This document shows, piece by piece, positions 11,103 to 22,685 of a DNA stretch of 64,000 nt (position 1 is its first letter; every line of letters begins with the position of its first letter). Source of the DNA: Benincasa hispida (Eukaryota; Streptophyta; Magnoliopsida; Cucurbitales; Cucurbitaceae). Position numbers and translations under genes: made by a program. Below the pieces are notes generated by a model. The model had not been told where the DNA came from. It saw only the letters and a list, made by a program, of their open reading frames with translations, and made no database searches. The DNA lies in assembly GCF_009727055.1 (NCBI RefSeq), contig NC_052350.1, positions 14,327,182 to 14,391,181 on the forward strand, given 5' to 3'.

Positions 11103-11715
11103 GGAAAAATATATTTTTTATCTTTAGATTTTGGGTCTAGTTTCCATTTAGTTCCTTGGTTTCAAAATGTTACATATTTAGTCCTTAACTTTTAGTTTGG
11201 TTTCAAGTTAGTCCATAAGTTTCAAAATGCCACCATTTTACTCATAAGATTTGAGTTTTATTTCAATTTTAGTCAAGGGTTTCAAGATTTAGACTTGTAA
11301 CCTTGATTTTTCACTAAATACTCACTTTTAGTTTTTGACGTCAATGTCTATTAATTAACATAAAATAATTATGAAGTGAAGTTTCAAACTTAATTTTAAT
11401 AATAGTGATGAACTATTGTGAGACTTAATTAATTAGAATTATGTTAATTACTTTACATAATTAATAAAAAACATTAACGTGAAGAAAAAAAGTGATTATT
11501 TAGTGCACAACCAAAGTTAAAACGTGTAGATCTTAAAATTTGGGGACTAGATTGAAATCAAACTCAAATCTTAAGAATTAAATTGTAACATTTTGAAATT
11601 TAGAAACTAAATTGAAATCAAATTCAAAATTTTGATTAAATGTATAATATTTTGAAATTTGGGAACCAAATAAAAATCAGATCCAAAACACAAGAACAAA
11701 AAATTTATTTTTTCC
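11103..11715. mobile_element. Long inverted-repeat MITE
   Basis: The two ends are inverted copies: GGAAAAATATATTTTTTATC with TTTGGGTCTAGTTT on the left, and the complement of GGAAAAAATAAATTTTTTG with TTTGGATCTGATTT on the right. Inside, phrases such as TTTCAAAATGTTAC and TTAGTCC on the left recur inverted on the right, so almost the whole 613 bp is a diverged palindrome centred near 11410. It does not code for protein. Half-copies seem to occur near 7920 and 18180. Confidence 0.7.
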
Positions 11716-13436
11716 TTAAAAAATTTTAACAGACAATTTTCTTCGACTTTGGTGCATCTAGAAATTTGAGTTTGGAATTTTGAAATGCAGTAATACATCA
11801 ACAAAGATAAAAACTTTGATAAATATATTATTCTAGGTTATATAAACGAATTTCTTTTTCTTTTTTTTTTCATAGTTTAAAAAAGAAAACTAAATCAGGT
11901 ATAATATAAAAAAATTATTTTTTGTATAATAAGTTAATTTTTTTAGACAGCAAAAACAATAAAATCAAGACATAACAACCATAAGATGAAATTCCCTGGC
12001 ATCAAAATGACTATAAAAAACCAACCACTCAAGAATACGAGAATGCCTAGTTAAAGCCTACTTATAAATGAGCTCTTTAAAAAATACATATTATATTTTC
12101 TCTTTACTTCGAGTCTAGAGCAGCCAATCCTCATCTTTAAAAAATATATATTTCAAAGTTTAACAACAAAAATAATTTTAGGATTAAACTTAGATTTACA
12201 CCTTAAATACCACAACTTAGATTTACGTCTACGTTTTTATAGATTACTTATAAATATTCATATAGTTACATCTTTTCGTATAGAGTTGTGTCTTTTGAGA
12301 AAAGACATATCTTTCATTATGGCAATGTGATAATTAAAAAAAAATCACCCTCTTATCAAGAGTTGTGGTATTTTTTAAAAATAAATAAACTAATTTTATG
12401 TATATTTTCTTACAATTTGAACTTTTAATTTTGTATCTAAAAAAGACTTTAAAGTCATTATTTAACAAAATTGAAATTATTCTTGTTAACTTAAAAAAAA
12501 AAGGAGAATTGAACTGTAACAAATATTTTTAAAATTATTTAATATTTACGCTTCAATATCATTAAAAAAAATGGAAAACGTTATTATATAATAGGAAAAA
12601 AAAACATTATGGTTGAAGTTGGTTTCAAACCCATCACTCTTGTAGTGATTGCTAGATGAGTTGGTCAGAGGTAGTGATTGAAGTGGCAACAGAGGAATCG
12701 ATGTAGTGACGATCGAGTGCACTGTTATGAAGTTAGACATGAGTATAAAATATCGTTGGCACACAAAATTAGACCCCGAACATTGAGTTGAATTCATATT
12801 TCAACTCATAGTAGCACATATCCTCACGCTGTAACTAGACCAAAACTATTTTATTTTGTTGGTTTTATTAATCAATTTTGTTGCTTAATTCTGCAAGGAT
12901 TTTTTTTTCTAAATAAAAATAGAAATTTATTTTATTGCAAATTGTAGGTATCAAACTTTAGACTTGGAAGGAACATACAACTTAACCATTGGAGCACGCC
13001 CGTGCGTAATATAATTTTTTAAAAAAACAATAAATATATTTTTTCATTTTAAAAAATTCTTAACAAATTAAAAAACTTCTTTAAAACTAAAAAACAGAAA
13101 ATTCAATTTATACCAACCAAATTCGTTTTACAAAAACTAAAAATGAATTGGTTATTAGACGGCTCTTGAAAAACCAAATAATTAATATTCAGACGAGATC
13201 TAAACTCTTTTTTCTTAAAAAAAAACATTATTTAAATGTTTACCAAATTACTAATACACCCCACATTTACTGGCTCTATAATTCAGCCTTTTTTTTTTTT
13301 CATTTTTCTTTTTCTAAGAAAAAACCCAATCTGTCTTATATATATATATATAGTTAAATTTTGTTCTCACCGATCTCTTGTAGCCACTTGGGATAATTCT
13401 CTTCGAGCATTCTCACAACAGATCTTGAATATTACG
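11716..13436. other. AT-rich intergenic DNA, no gene seen
   Basis: Long A/T runs, no supported coding frame. Near 12955-13015 the minus strand reads GTGCTCCAATGGTTAAG and later AGTTTGATACC. These loosely resemble pol III A- and B-box sequences of a tRNA-derived SINE but are too degenerate to call. A TA microsatellite lies at about 13337-13351. Confidence 0.5.
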
Positions 13437-13919
13437 ATGAACACAAATTTGAGGCTTCCACCCCATATTTTTCAGGTAATTTTCTCCGAAATTCCGATCG
13501 AATTTGCCATCTTGCAGGGTGGTGTGTAGCAATTGGAATGATTTGATTTTAAATTATGCTTCTTCATCTTCTATAATCATTCTACACAGTACTCTGTTTC
13601 TCTGTACGCTTGATTACAGGATGCAAAGGCTGGTTCTTCTCTATAAAAGACTTCTCAAACGAGTGAAACAAGGTGCATCAACTTTGCTTAAAAGCATTTC
13701 GCAGGAATCAGTTTTGTGACCTTGCTTGGTTCTAAGGATTATTTGAAACAGACAAAGATTATTTGTTTCTGCAATGGACTACTGTTGATTTGCGTATATG
13801 GTCGTATCAATAAAATCGCTTCTTTGAAGATATTAAATCCGTTGACAAATGACTACGTCAGTCTTCTTAGAAAATTGCGTTTAATAGATAATTCATCGTT
13901 AGAATTTTTTCTCAGTAAG
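13437..13919 (+). pseudogene. F-box protein pseudogene (5' part)
   Basis: An ATG at 13437 opens a frame with LPPHIFQVIFSEIPIEFAIL, which fits the F-box consensus (LP...I...LP...L). The next F-box element, V-C-S-N-W, is found only after a frameshift near 13520, in the frame of 13504-13719. The third segment (13716-13946) contains CNGLLLICVYG and LKILNPLTNDY, typical of the F-box-associated region of plant F-box proteins, again in a new frame. A working gene would encode a substrate receptor of an SCF ubiquitin ligase. With at least two frame breaks and no C-terminal half, this copy is dead. A spliced gene is possible but less likely. Confidence 0.65.
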
Positions 13920-13946
13920 TTATTGAATTTTGAATTTTGTGTTTGA

Positions 13947-14490
13947 TAAGCCATTGAATTTTAAATGTGTGTAACGAGTCATTGAATCGTGAAAATATTA
14001 GGTATATTTTGTTCTTCGATCTTCTTTTGAATTTTGGTTTATTTTCATCTCATTCCATTTCTTGGAATTCGATTATCAAATTATGTTTGTTCTTTTGTGA
14101 GATAGTTCTTGTTCTCTTTCAAATTTGGATTTTTATGATTTTTTTTTGTTTCTTCAGAGATTTTTTTTTTTTTTCAATTTTAGAGTTTTTTTTGTTATCT
14201 CCATTTTCAGTTTGAATTTTTTGGTTCAGAGTTTGATGAGTTCGTTTTGGTTCAAAGTTTGATTTTTTTTTTTTTTTTTTGGTTATGTTTCACAGTTTAA
14301 TGATTTTTGTTTTATGTTTCTCAGTTTCATTTGACTTTTTTTTTTGTTCAAAATTTTAGAGTTTGATTTTTTTATTGGCATCAATTTAAATCTTCTTTTG
14401 TAGTACTTTGAATACATAGCTCAGTTATTTTGAAAATGTATCATTTTTTCAATTCAGAGTTCTGTCATTCTAAAAATATATCATTTTATT
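13947..14490. other. T-rich DNA, no gene seen
   Basis: Several T runs of 10-20 bases near 14160-14175, 14262-14280 and 14335-14345, with repeated phrases of the type CAGTTTGA and TTTTGGTTCA. It could be the low-complexity flank of the pseudogene or polypurine/polypyrimidine drift. Confidence 0.5.
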
Positions 14491-15186
14491 GGGGGATATT
14501 TGACGTGTAATAAAAGCACAAAGTTGAGTTGAGTTGATAATTATTATTAAATTGTCAGTATTTAGGGTGTAGAGTTGAATTGAATTTGTAATTATTATCT
14601 ATGTTTGGGTACTGAGTTGATTTATAATTATTGTCTATGTTTAGAGTTAGAAAGTTTGGATTTGGGGTATTGAGTTGAGTTGGAGTATCTGGCTTGTGTT
14701 TGGAGTGTAAAGTTGTGTAAGCATATCTTGTGTAATTTTTCTAAATGAAATTGATATTGTCTTGGTTTTTATTTTTTTATTTTGGATTTTGTTGATTTTA
14801 ATTTTCAACTTCTCTACGAAGTATTCATATACCAAACATATTTTCCTAGCTTTTCTAAGACAAAAACAAAAAAGTTCCAATTCCTTTCCATTATCAAAAC
14901 TAACAGATTCTTTATAAAGTAACCATATATTAAACACAAAATTTTGATTCAATTTTTGAACATTCAAATAAAAGCGATTATTTCATTCAAAATCCAACTT
15001 AATCAATAATTAAGTAAAAGTTAAAAAGAACTGAAAAGATTAGTTCCATTGTTTGCATGTTTTCAAGAGAAATTTATTTCATGGAATTTGAATTTTGTAT
15101 TTGTATTAATTTTGTGGGAAGTGAGTAAAATCTCTAATACATAATAATATTTTGATGCTTTCAAAATAAACTATAATCTTTAAGTT

Positions 15187-15786
15187 GGTTGATTTTCTTG
15201 GATGATCGGCCTTTGGGCTTGTTGATCTTCTTGGACGATCGGCCTTTGGACTTATTGATCTTCGTGGACGATCAGCCTTTGGGCTTGTTGATCTTCTTGG
15301 ACGATCGACCTTTGGGTTTGTTGATTTTCTTAGACGATCGGCCTTTGGGCTTGTTGATCTTCTTCGACGATTGGTCTTTGGGCTTCTTCTTGGACGATCG
15401 ACTTTGGGCTTGTTGATCTTCTTGGACGATCGGCCTTTGGGCTTGTTGATCTTCTTGGACAATCGGCCTTTGGGCTTGTTGATCTTCTTGGACGATTGGT
15501 CTTTGGGCTTCTTCTTGGATGATCGGCCTTTGGGCTTGATGATCTTCTTGGACAACCGGCCTTTGGGCTTGATAATCTTCTTGGACAACTGGCCTTTGGG
15601 CTTGATGATCTTCTTGGACGATCGGCTTTTGGACTTGTTGATTTTTTTGGATGATCGACCTTTAGGCTTGATGATCTTCTTGGATGATCGACCTTTGGTC
15701 TTGTTGATCTTCTTGGATGATCGACCTTTGGTCTTGTTGATCTTCTTGGATGATCGACCTTTGGTCTTGTTGATCTTCTTAGATAA
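15187..15786. repeat. 33-bp minisatellite, about 18 units
   Basis: The unit is roughly CTTGGACGATCGGCCTTTGG followed by GCTTGTTGATCTT (33 bp, with some shorter units lacking a GTTGAT block). Because 33 is a multiple of 3, long frames stay open on both strands: 15106-15588 minus (Lys/Pro/Arg-rich, KPKGR repeats) and 15371-15790 plus (hydrophobic, LDDRPLGLLIF repeats). No promoter or start context makes either a believable gene. Units differ by scattered substitutions, with the three most similar ones at the right end (15690-15786). Confidence 0.9.
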
Positions 15787-16460
15787 TTAGTGCTTGCACG
15801 AGGCTTCCGGAGAAGCTTGTTTCGTGGAGTTGAACTTGAGTTGGTGTTGATTTGATTTGATGCGATGTGGTTCGATCTCTAGTACTTAATCCTCTGGTTC
15901 TCTCTCGGTTGAATGCGTAGACTTGATGTATAGAAGCAGGGGGTGTGGATGTTATTGAGCTTCGAATCGAGTAGTTAGAATGATTGTATCTTCAAAGGAC
16001 TTCGGTCTTCAGAATGCTTGTATCTCCAAAGGACTTCAGGAGTCAAGGAGTCTTCTGATGGTACAGAATTCCCCCTAAACTCTCTAGAGTGTAAAATTGC
16101 TGATCCCCACAAATGAGGAAAGTCTTTCTATTTATAGAGTTCTCAAGTAGGTTTCTTGACTTGGGCTTGGTTAGTCCATGGACTTAGCCCTAGGCCCAAC
16201 TAATTGGATTTGATTTTTTGGCTCAATTGGACTTTTAACCCAAATAATAATACCAAATTGGGTCAAATTAATCCTATCTGATTTAATGGTCATTATAAAA
16301 CCACGTGATGTCATCGAAATTTTCCTTCAACTTCAATTTGGGACACATGTCACCTCTTAGTTGGTTCCAAATTTGATGATTTGGAATTTCCTCATTAATT
16401 TAATGAATGACGTGGCAGTTTGTGATTGGTCCAAAATTTCTCGTTCAACCGTCATCAAAT
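15787..16460 (-). mobile_element. LTR-like block upstream of the minisatellite
   Basis: Read on the minus strand, this block has a TATA box (CTATAAATAG, 16129-16138) followed after about 30 nt by a possible transcription start region, then sequence leading into the minisatellite. That organisation (U3, TATA, transcribed part with tandem repeat) suggests the LTR or leader of an LTR retrotransposon on the minus strand. No TG/CA ends, primer site or gene was identified, so the call is tentative. Confidence 0.4.
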
Positions 16461-17470
16461 GAAACTATTGCGATTGATTTAAATAGAATGGATGACACTT
16501 AAATGTTAATCTTAAAAAACCAAAATCTTACAATTTAAAACAAAAAACCAACTATTAGATAGTGTTTTTTGGCCAATATGTGGAATATAGATCAACCTTT
16601 TTCTTAAAAAAATGAAATGATTTTAGAAATATTGATGTCTATTTTTTCTACTATTATGTTGCATGATTGTACAAACAATTTTTGTTTTTTTTTTTAAAAA
16701 AAAAACTAGACATAATTTTAAATTCTACTATTTCATTAAAATCATATAATATTTAAAAACATCAAGGGATAGGTTGTTAGAAACATATCGTTGAACTTTT
16801 GTTTAGTGAAACAATAATAGGACGTTGTACTAAAATTAATCCTAGAAAAAGACTTGGTAAAAAGAAACGAAGGATGCTTGATATTAGAAGTAAAAAAAAA
16901 TATATATATAATGAACATTTTAAAATTATTATTTCATAATAAAAAAAATGTCACCAACAATTCACCATTACCATTATTGTTACCGTTATGGTCGAATGAT
17001 AAGGTAATGGTGACGATTACAATAAATGTGACATATTCGTACTTCTAAGTAAATGCGATAAAAATAATCCAAATATGTTTATGATTCAGACTCATTACAA
17101 TTGATCCATCCATTGAATTATATTACAACGACATCAATTTTTATTATAGATTGGTAAATGTGGTTTTAATACAAGAACAACACAAAAGATGCATGAAAAT
17201 AACAAAATGAGAATGTAAGAACTCTTAAATTTAAGGACCAAAATTGAAACGGTTGAAGTTATATAGATGAAATTAAAAAGTTTAATTAAGGTAGATTAAT
17301 AAGAATAATAATAATAGTATAATGGTGGTGCTTGAAACACTGATTTGTGTTGGTCGGTGGGTTCTTGCACTACACAACACAAACCTATCTTGATGGTCTA
17401 TTTACATATTCACAAAAGATAGGGTTGTCATTAAGGGTTTATTTATATGTTCACAAAAAACAGGGTTTAT
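16461..17470. other. AT-rich DNA, no gene seen
   Basis: Homopolymer-rich, no supported coding frame. A short local duplication occurs at 17398-17470 (TATTTACATATTCACAAAA and TATTTATATGTTCACAAAA). Confidence 0.5.
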
Positions 17471-17474
17471 ATAA

Positions 17475-17860
17475 GAGTCTCATTAAAGGTGGCTGGAGTT
17501 ATCGTCAAGGTGGTTGTTGAAGCCTAGAGTTGGTTGTTGGAATTGGTCACACGAAAATGGTAGTCAAAGTATGTCGCTAGAGTTGCTTGTGCAAAGGTAG
17601 TCGTTGGAACTAGCCGTTAGAGTTGTGTCGGAGGTGGTTGGTAGAGCCCAGAGTTCATTATCAGAGTTGATCGTGCAAATGTGGAAATTGGAGTATGTCG
17701 TCAGAGTTGCTTTCTACGAAGGTGGTTTTTGGAGTTTATCGTCGGAGTTGTCACAGAGTGGCCTATTGAGTTTGGAGTTGGTCACTCGAAGGTAGTCATC
17801 GGAGTATGGTAGCGGCAGTCGCTGATGGTGGCGCTGAGTGGAACCATTAAAATATTGAAG
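17475..17860 (+). repeat. Degenerate GGAGTTG/GGTCG tandem repeat
   Basis: The words GTTGTTGGAGTTGGTC, GAAGGTGGT and CGTCGGAGTTG recur with irregular spacing of roughly 25-50 bp. The block is richer in G than its surroundings. It adjoins the right end of the possible TIR element and may be its internal repeat. Confidence 0.5.
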
Positions 17861-17999
17861 GAGAGAGATTGTGGAGAGTTGGATGAGTTGGTAAAATCAA
17901 TCTCAACTCCACCAATATTTAAAGTTGGTGGGCCAAAGATTGAGTTGGTAAAAAATAACAACTCAACTCAACTTGTGTTGGGTTGCCAAATACCCCCTT

Positions 18000-19203
18000 A
18001 ATTCATAGTAGAAGAAGTTCAATATGTTGCGAATATGTTTACATTGAAATTATATATCTCATTTCTAAGACATGAAATAGAAAGAAAAACAATATATGAA
18101 TATGTTTTCAAAATTTTTTTTATAAAAATGTTAATTGAGAATATATATATATATATTAAAAAGAAACAAAAACTAATAATAAGACTAACTTTAAGATTTA
18201 TTGAAAGTATTAGAACTCAAATTGAACAAACTAAAATTGGACATTTGAAAGTAGAAGAACTAAAATTGACCAAATCTGATACTATAGAGACTAAAAATGA
18301 TATTTAATGAAAATTTTATCTTAGCAATTAGAGGCATAAAACTCGGTCTCATAATCGGGCCCCAAAGCCTAAAGGCTTATCCAAATTCGGCCAAGCTCGA
18401 TTCAAGTCCAGCCCAAGGCCGACAGTTGATCAATCCAACCCAATCCAACTTTTCATAAATTGGATTGAATATAGATCCATCTTCTTTAAATTGGGTTGGC
18501 CCATGGGCCAACTCATTTGAGCGGTTTTTGAATTGACCCTTTAGATTGACCAAAAACTCAATCCAATATAACAAAATATATTTTATATATAATTATTAAT
18601 ACTAATTAATAAATAATAATAAATTTAAGATTAAAAAATATCAATTCAATAACCAGCTTATTTTCTAAACATTAAGGGCTAAATGCGTGGACGTTGGGTG
18701 AAAATTGGGTGAAATCTTTCAAGGATAAGAGATTGTATACTCTATAAATAATTCTTTAAGTTATTTTTAGATTTAAGATAAAAATTAGTTATAGAAGGGT
18801 TAATTCAAACTCGAACCAAATAGCATGCCCAAGGCTGATCCAATTTTGATTCATTGAGCAAGGTCCATAGGTTGGTTAGGCTATGAGCCTATATGTATAG
18901 TTAAGGGGTTTGCTTGACCCAATCCAACACAATCAGTGCTTGAGGCTCGTAGGACCTGAGTTTCAGTCAAGTCTGGGTCCTTGATTCTATGGGTTGGATC
19001 AACCCAAGTCAATGATAAGTTTGAGTGATATAACGCTTTCACTTCTTTCTTTAGGCCAATATTCTCGAGTTTTATCTAGCGGTGAGGTATTGCTAGGATA
19101 AAACTATTAATATACTATTGAAGAAAAAAATTTCCTTTTTAATTTTACAGTAGACCTATATAGTAATGTTTGGAAGACTGAAAATTTATGTTGAAGTTTA
19201 AAT
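18000..19203. repeat. Intergenic DNA with CCAACCC/GGGTTGG repeat
   Basis: 18000-18310 is AT-rich and ends in ACTAAAATTG phrases resembling half of the MITE at 11103-11715. From 18310 to about 19030, scattered CCAACCCAATCCAAC and GGGTTGGATCAACCC words flank an AT-rich centre, a pattern like the GGGTTG repeat at 8030. No gene is seen. Confidence 0.5.
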
Positions 19204-21120
19204 TGTTGGGTTTATGTTCTAAAACTCGTGGTTTGTGAACAATAAAACTTATTCTGAAAATTTAATAAAGTTGTTATTGAATATATGAATTGCTTATTTC
19301 GTTTTAGAAATAAATCCAATAAACTAAAAGATCCATGACTATTACATGAGTACTTGAACTTTATGTGGAGACATAAAAGTGGATTAGATTCGAGTAAATA
19401 GTCAAAATTGTCTATAGTATATGAATAAGGTTGGGTAACTTATTCTGGCAACACTATTGGATGTGACCCACTCTATAGTTGTTACAAGGAGTTGTAAAGT
19501 GCTACAGACGAAGTGATTTTAATTCATACATGTCATAACATGAGGACTAGGGACGTTCTGTGCAATGAGTTTGCACAAGATCGGACAACGAAATAAGTCA
19601 CTCTTACTTTAACGTTGTTTACAATTTAAGACTGACTATTTCAAAGCGATGAACTAGGTAATTTGACTTTAATCTTGAGTTAACTATGAACTCCTGTTTA
19701 TTCGGGATTATCCTTAGATTTGCATAGGTGAGGGTTGGCTCAACAGTGCCGGCTCAATAAACCTCTATTTCAGGGGTAAGACCGGGTAGATAGCTAGGGA
19801 CATAGGGTGCAAGAAGAAATTCACTCCTATCCACTTTCAGAGATAGTAGAGTGGTCGTTCCCTTAAATGTTGACTCCGAGTCTTGAACAAGAGGCCACAC
19901 CCTCTCATTGGTTCGAGAGAGACTCAGTTTGATGATCGGATCACAAACTAATTATTCACTAGAGGATCAATGGGACTTAAGGAACAAGAGGTAATCTCAG
20001 AGGGTAAAATAGTCATTTGACCCCGCCGTTATTACGAACAACTTGTGAATGGTGAACTTACTAATCATGGTTATATCGAGTGGACACAATATATCTACAG
20101 TGAGGGGAGTGCAACTCCGGACTTTAGTGGAGTGACCCAGTGGTTAACGAATGGGGATAATTCGGGGTAAAGAGTTTAGCCAATTAATCTCGGATCCTTG
20201 GAGCCCATGATCTGTAGGTTCACGAGATCCCCTACTAGCTCATAAACGGATTAGCCTTAGAGTAGCGTGATAAGTTAATTTTGAAACGTTCGAATTAGAA
20301 TTAAGGCTTAGTAATTATATGTAATATATTACGCGTATTTGAATAACGAAATTGGAGAAACAATTAATTTAAATATGTTTATATATTAAATTTATGAATA
20401 GAGATTCATGAAATGGAATTGTGTTAAATAATTTAGTATTGATATTAAATATTAGAATTAATTAAATTGTTTAATTAATATAATTATTAATTTTATTTAA
20501 AAATTAATTTTGAATTAATTTTTGTAAAATTAATAAAATTTTATATTTAATTATTAGAAATAAAACTCAAAAGAATATCTATTTTGAAAATTAAAATTGA
20601 ATTTAAAAGAAAATAAAATTGAAAAATTGGATTTTCCCACTAATTTTTCAAGAAGATTATTCACCTTTCCACTCGCAAAATCTCTGCTATTTTTAAAGTA
20701 GGAGCTGGAATTCTTTGAGAGAATCAGCTGGCATGAATGTCATGCAATAAAACACTGAGTTTTGAGTGGATTCAGCCAAGCAAAATTTTGTATTTTTGTT
20801 GAAAAACTCTCTAGGTTGAAGAGGAGTCTTTAGTTGATAAACCAGTGATCTTCTTCTCTATTTTTCCTTAATCCAAACTTATTTTGAGTCTCACAACTTA
20901 ATCTAAGGCACCTAGAGGATAGTAGAAAAGGCCTTGAGGTGATTCACGAGTTGATTTCAAGGAGATTACAGCTGAGATTCAAGATTCAAGTGTTTCTTCA
21001 AAGGTATGTCATGAAACCCTCTTATTAGTTTATGAACATGCTTAATTCAAAGCCAAAATTAATGAATTAGAATGCTCAATGATCCGTTTTTCTTCTGCTG
21101 CATATTTTCTAATTCTAACA
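19204..21120 (+). repeat. 5' LTR, long-LTR copia family (plus strand)
   Basis: This 1917-bp LTR starts TGTTGGGTTTATG and ends ATTCTAACA, and is followed at once by a primer-binding site. It is therefore a 5' LTR whose element runs to the right. It aligns over its length with those at 8617 and 39118. There is no matching 3' LTR in plus orientation; the element breaks off in its leader near 22685. Confidence 0.85.
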
Positions 21121-21122
21121 AT

Positions 21123-21134
21123 TGGTATTAGAGC
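21123..21134 (+). other. tRNA-Met primer-binding site
   Basis: TGGTATTAGAGC differs from the usual plant initiator tRNA-Met site TGGTATCAGAGC at one base. It starts two bases after the LTR. Confidence 0.8.
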
Positions 21135-22685
21135 ATCATCTAAGCATTCAATTTGGTTTACTTTTAGTTTGGTGGGTATTTTTTCATGAGATATATGGAA
21201 ATGGTAAACTAATATGGATTTCTAAGTTTTGGTATTAAAATTCTCTTTGATTCCTTTGTTAAATTTGTAATTGGCTCTTCATTGATGAGCTTATATACAT
21301 GCTCAAGAGTCTATAATTTATTTGAGTTATTAGAATTGAAATTAAGATGTAATTGAAGAAATAAGTGAAGAAGGTCGAGCTGCAGAATTCTGATGCTGAA
21401 CTACTGTCCAGGCAACGTTGCAATGATGCTCTTGAGCATTGCAACGCTACTCATGTTGCTGCTCAGATGATGAAGAATGCCCGTAGCGTCACAACGCTGG
21501 GGTGAGAACGTTGCAATATTGCTCACCCTAGCCCAACATGCACGCTTTATCCCAAACCGGTGGTCCAGCTGAACTGGTCCGACCGATTCGAGTTAAGATG
21601 GTCCTGTTTGACCTGATTCAGCCCAGTTCAGCCACTTTTGAAGGTTTAAAGGTCCGGTCTAGAGTGGTTCGAGCAGTCCAGAAGTGTTTTGGAGCCAATT
21701 CTTGCTGAATTTTGTAATAGTTAGGTCTTTGTTTGCTTAAAAATGTCAAAACTAAAACCATATCAGTATGTGTTTAATTATTTATACATGTGATGTATGT
21801 TATAATTAAATAAATCTTGTATGTGCATAAGGTATGCCATGTAGATTTAAAATCCTACCATAGGAAGCATATTACATGCATTGAAAGTATGTTATAAAAT
21901 GTTATAATATATAGTATGCATGTTTAGGGTTTCATTTATTTAATATAAGTGTAATAATAAATATTGAATGCCTTTTATGTATGTTGTGGATGTTTAGCAT
22001 GTCTAAAATTTTGTAAGTTGTTATAAAATTGGGCTAGACATTTAAAATCTATAACAAAGAACAACTGCATGCTCACGTAGGTTAACCACTTGTTTTAATA
22101 ATTAAAATAGGTCGTTAAACTTGTGGTACTAGGGTTACAAACTCAACCGGTATATAATGCTGTCTAAGGCTGGGGGTATTTAAGTTGACGGTCTACGAAA
22201 CACCTCCTACCTGGGGATTATGGCAGAATAATTGAGCATTGTTAACTAGTTTTATGAGCAATACGTGAGTGGTGTGAGATTTTAAAACTAATTTATCACC
22301 TAGACATCGTAGGTGAAAAACTAAATATAAACTTTATATTTGGATAAAAACCTAGACTTAGGTTGTTTAATTAGCCAGAACAAGCCTAAGAAAATGTATA
22401 CTCAGTTTAACGTTAGAACACTTCAATAGAAGTTTAATAACATATGTGATATGCTATTAGAACACTTCAGTGAGAATAAAATAACGTATATGATATGTTA
22501 GAACACTTTAGTGGGAGAATAATAAATATATATGATATGATTATTTTTAGCTCTCGCGTCCTTAAGAGTTCACGATCAAAATTCATGTTTCACTTCATGT
22601 CACCCTGGGATTGACCTCCATTCGGAAAGTATTTACATGAATCGAGATTCTGGTGAATAGAGGGAGTTGTTCACCATAAAATCAA
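21135..22685 (+). mobile_element. copia leader, truncated (plus strand)
   Basis: This non-coding leader matches the one at 41033-42250 segment by segment: TTTGGTGGGTATTTT after the primer site, GAAGAAGGTCGAGC before the word array, GTGGTTCGAGC after it, a long AT-rich middle, and CGTCCTTAAGAGTTCAC near 22558. It stops near 22685 where an inverted leader begins. Gag and pol are absent. Confidence 0.75.
21412..21525 (+). repeat. Leader word array, GCAACG/AACGTT type
   Basis: The words GCAACGTTGCAA, GCATTGCAACGCT, GTCACAACGCTGG and AACGTTGCAATATTGC recur within about 115 bp. The cores are palindromic (AACGTT, TTGCAA). The array starts 289 nt after the primer-binding site. In the homologous leader at 41021 the same place is filled by unrelated words. 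Confidence 0.7.

Larger units (their letters stand above)
14491..17999. mobile_element. Possible TIR element containing an LTR-like insert
   Basis: The left end reads GGGGGATATTTG and soon after GTTGAGTTGAGTTG. The right end, inverted, reads GGGGGTATTTGG then GTTGAGTTGAGTTG. Repeated GAGTTGAGTTG words continue inward at 14520-14700 on the left and 17870-17970 on the right. These resemble hAT-type non-autonomous elements with GTTGAGTTG ends. No transposase is visible and no target duplication was found. The middle is taken up by the minisatellite block, so the two ends may instead belong to separate elements. Confidence 0.4.

Noticed and set aside
15106..15790. Protein-coding gene from the long repeat frames on both strands
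   Set aside because: The frames follow from a 33-bp unit. Both strands are open, units lack codon-level constraint, and no start context or flanking coding sequence is seen.
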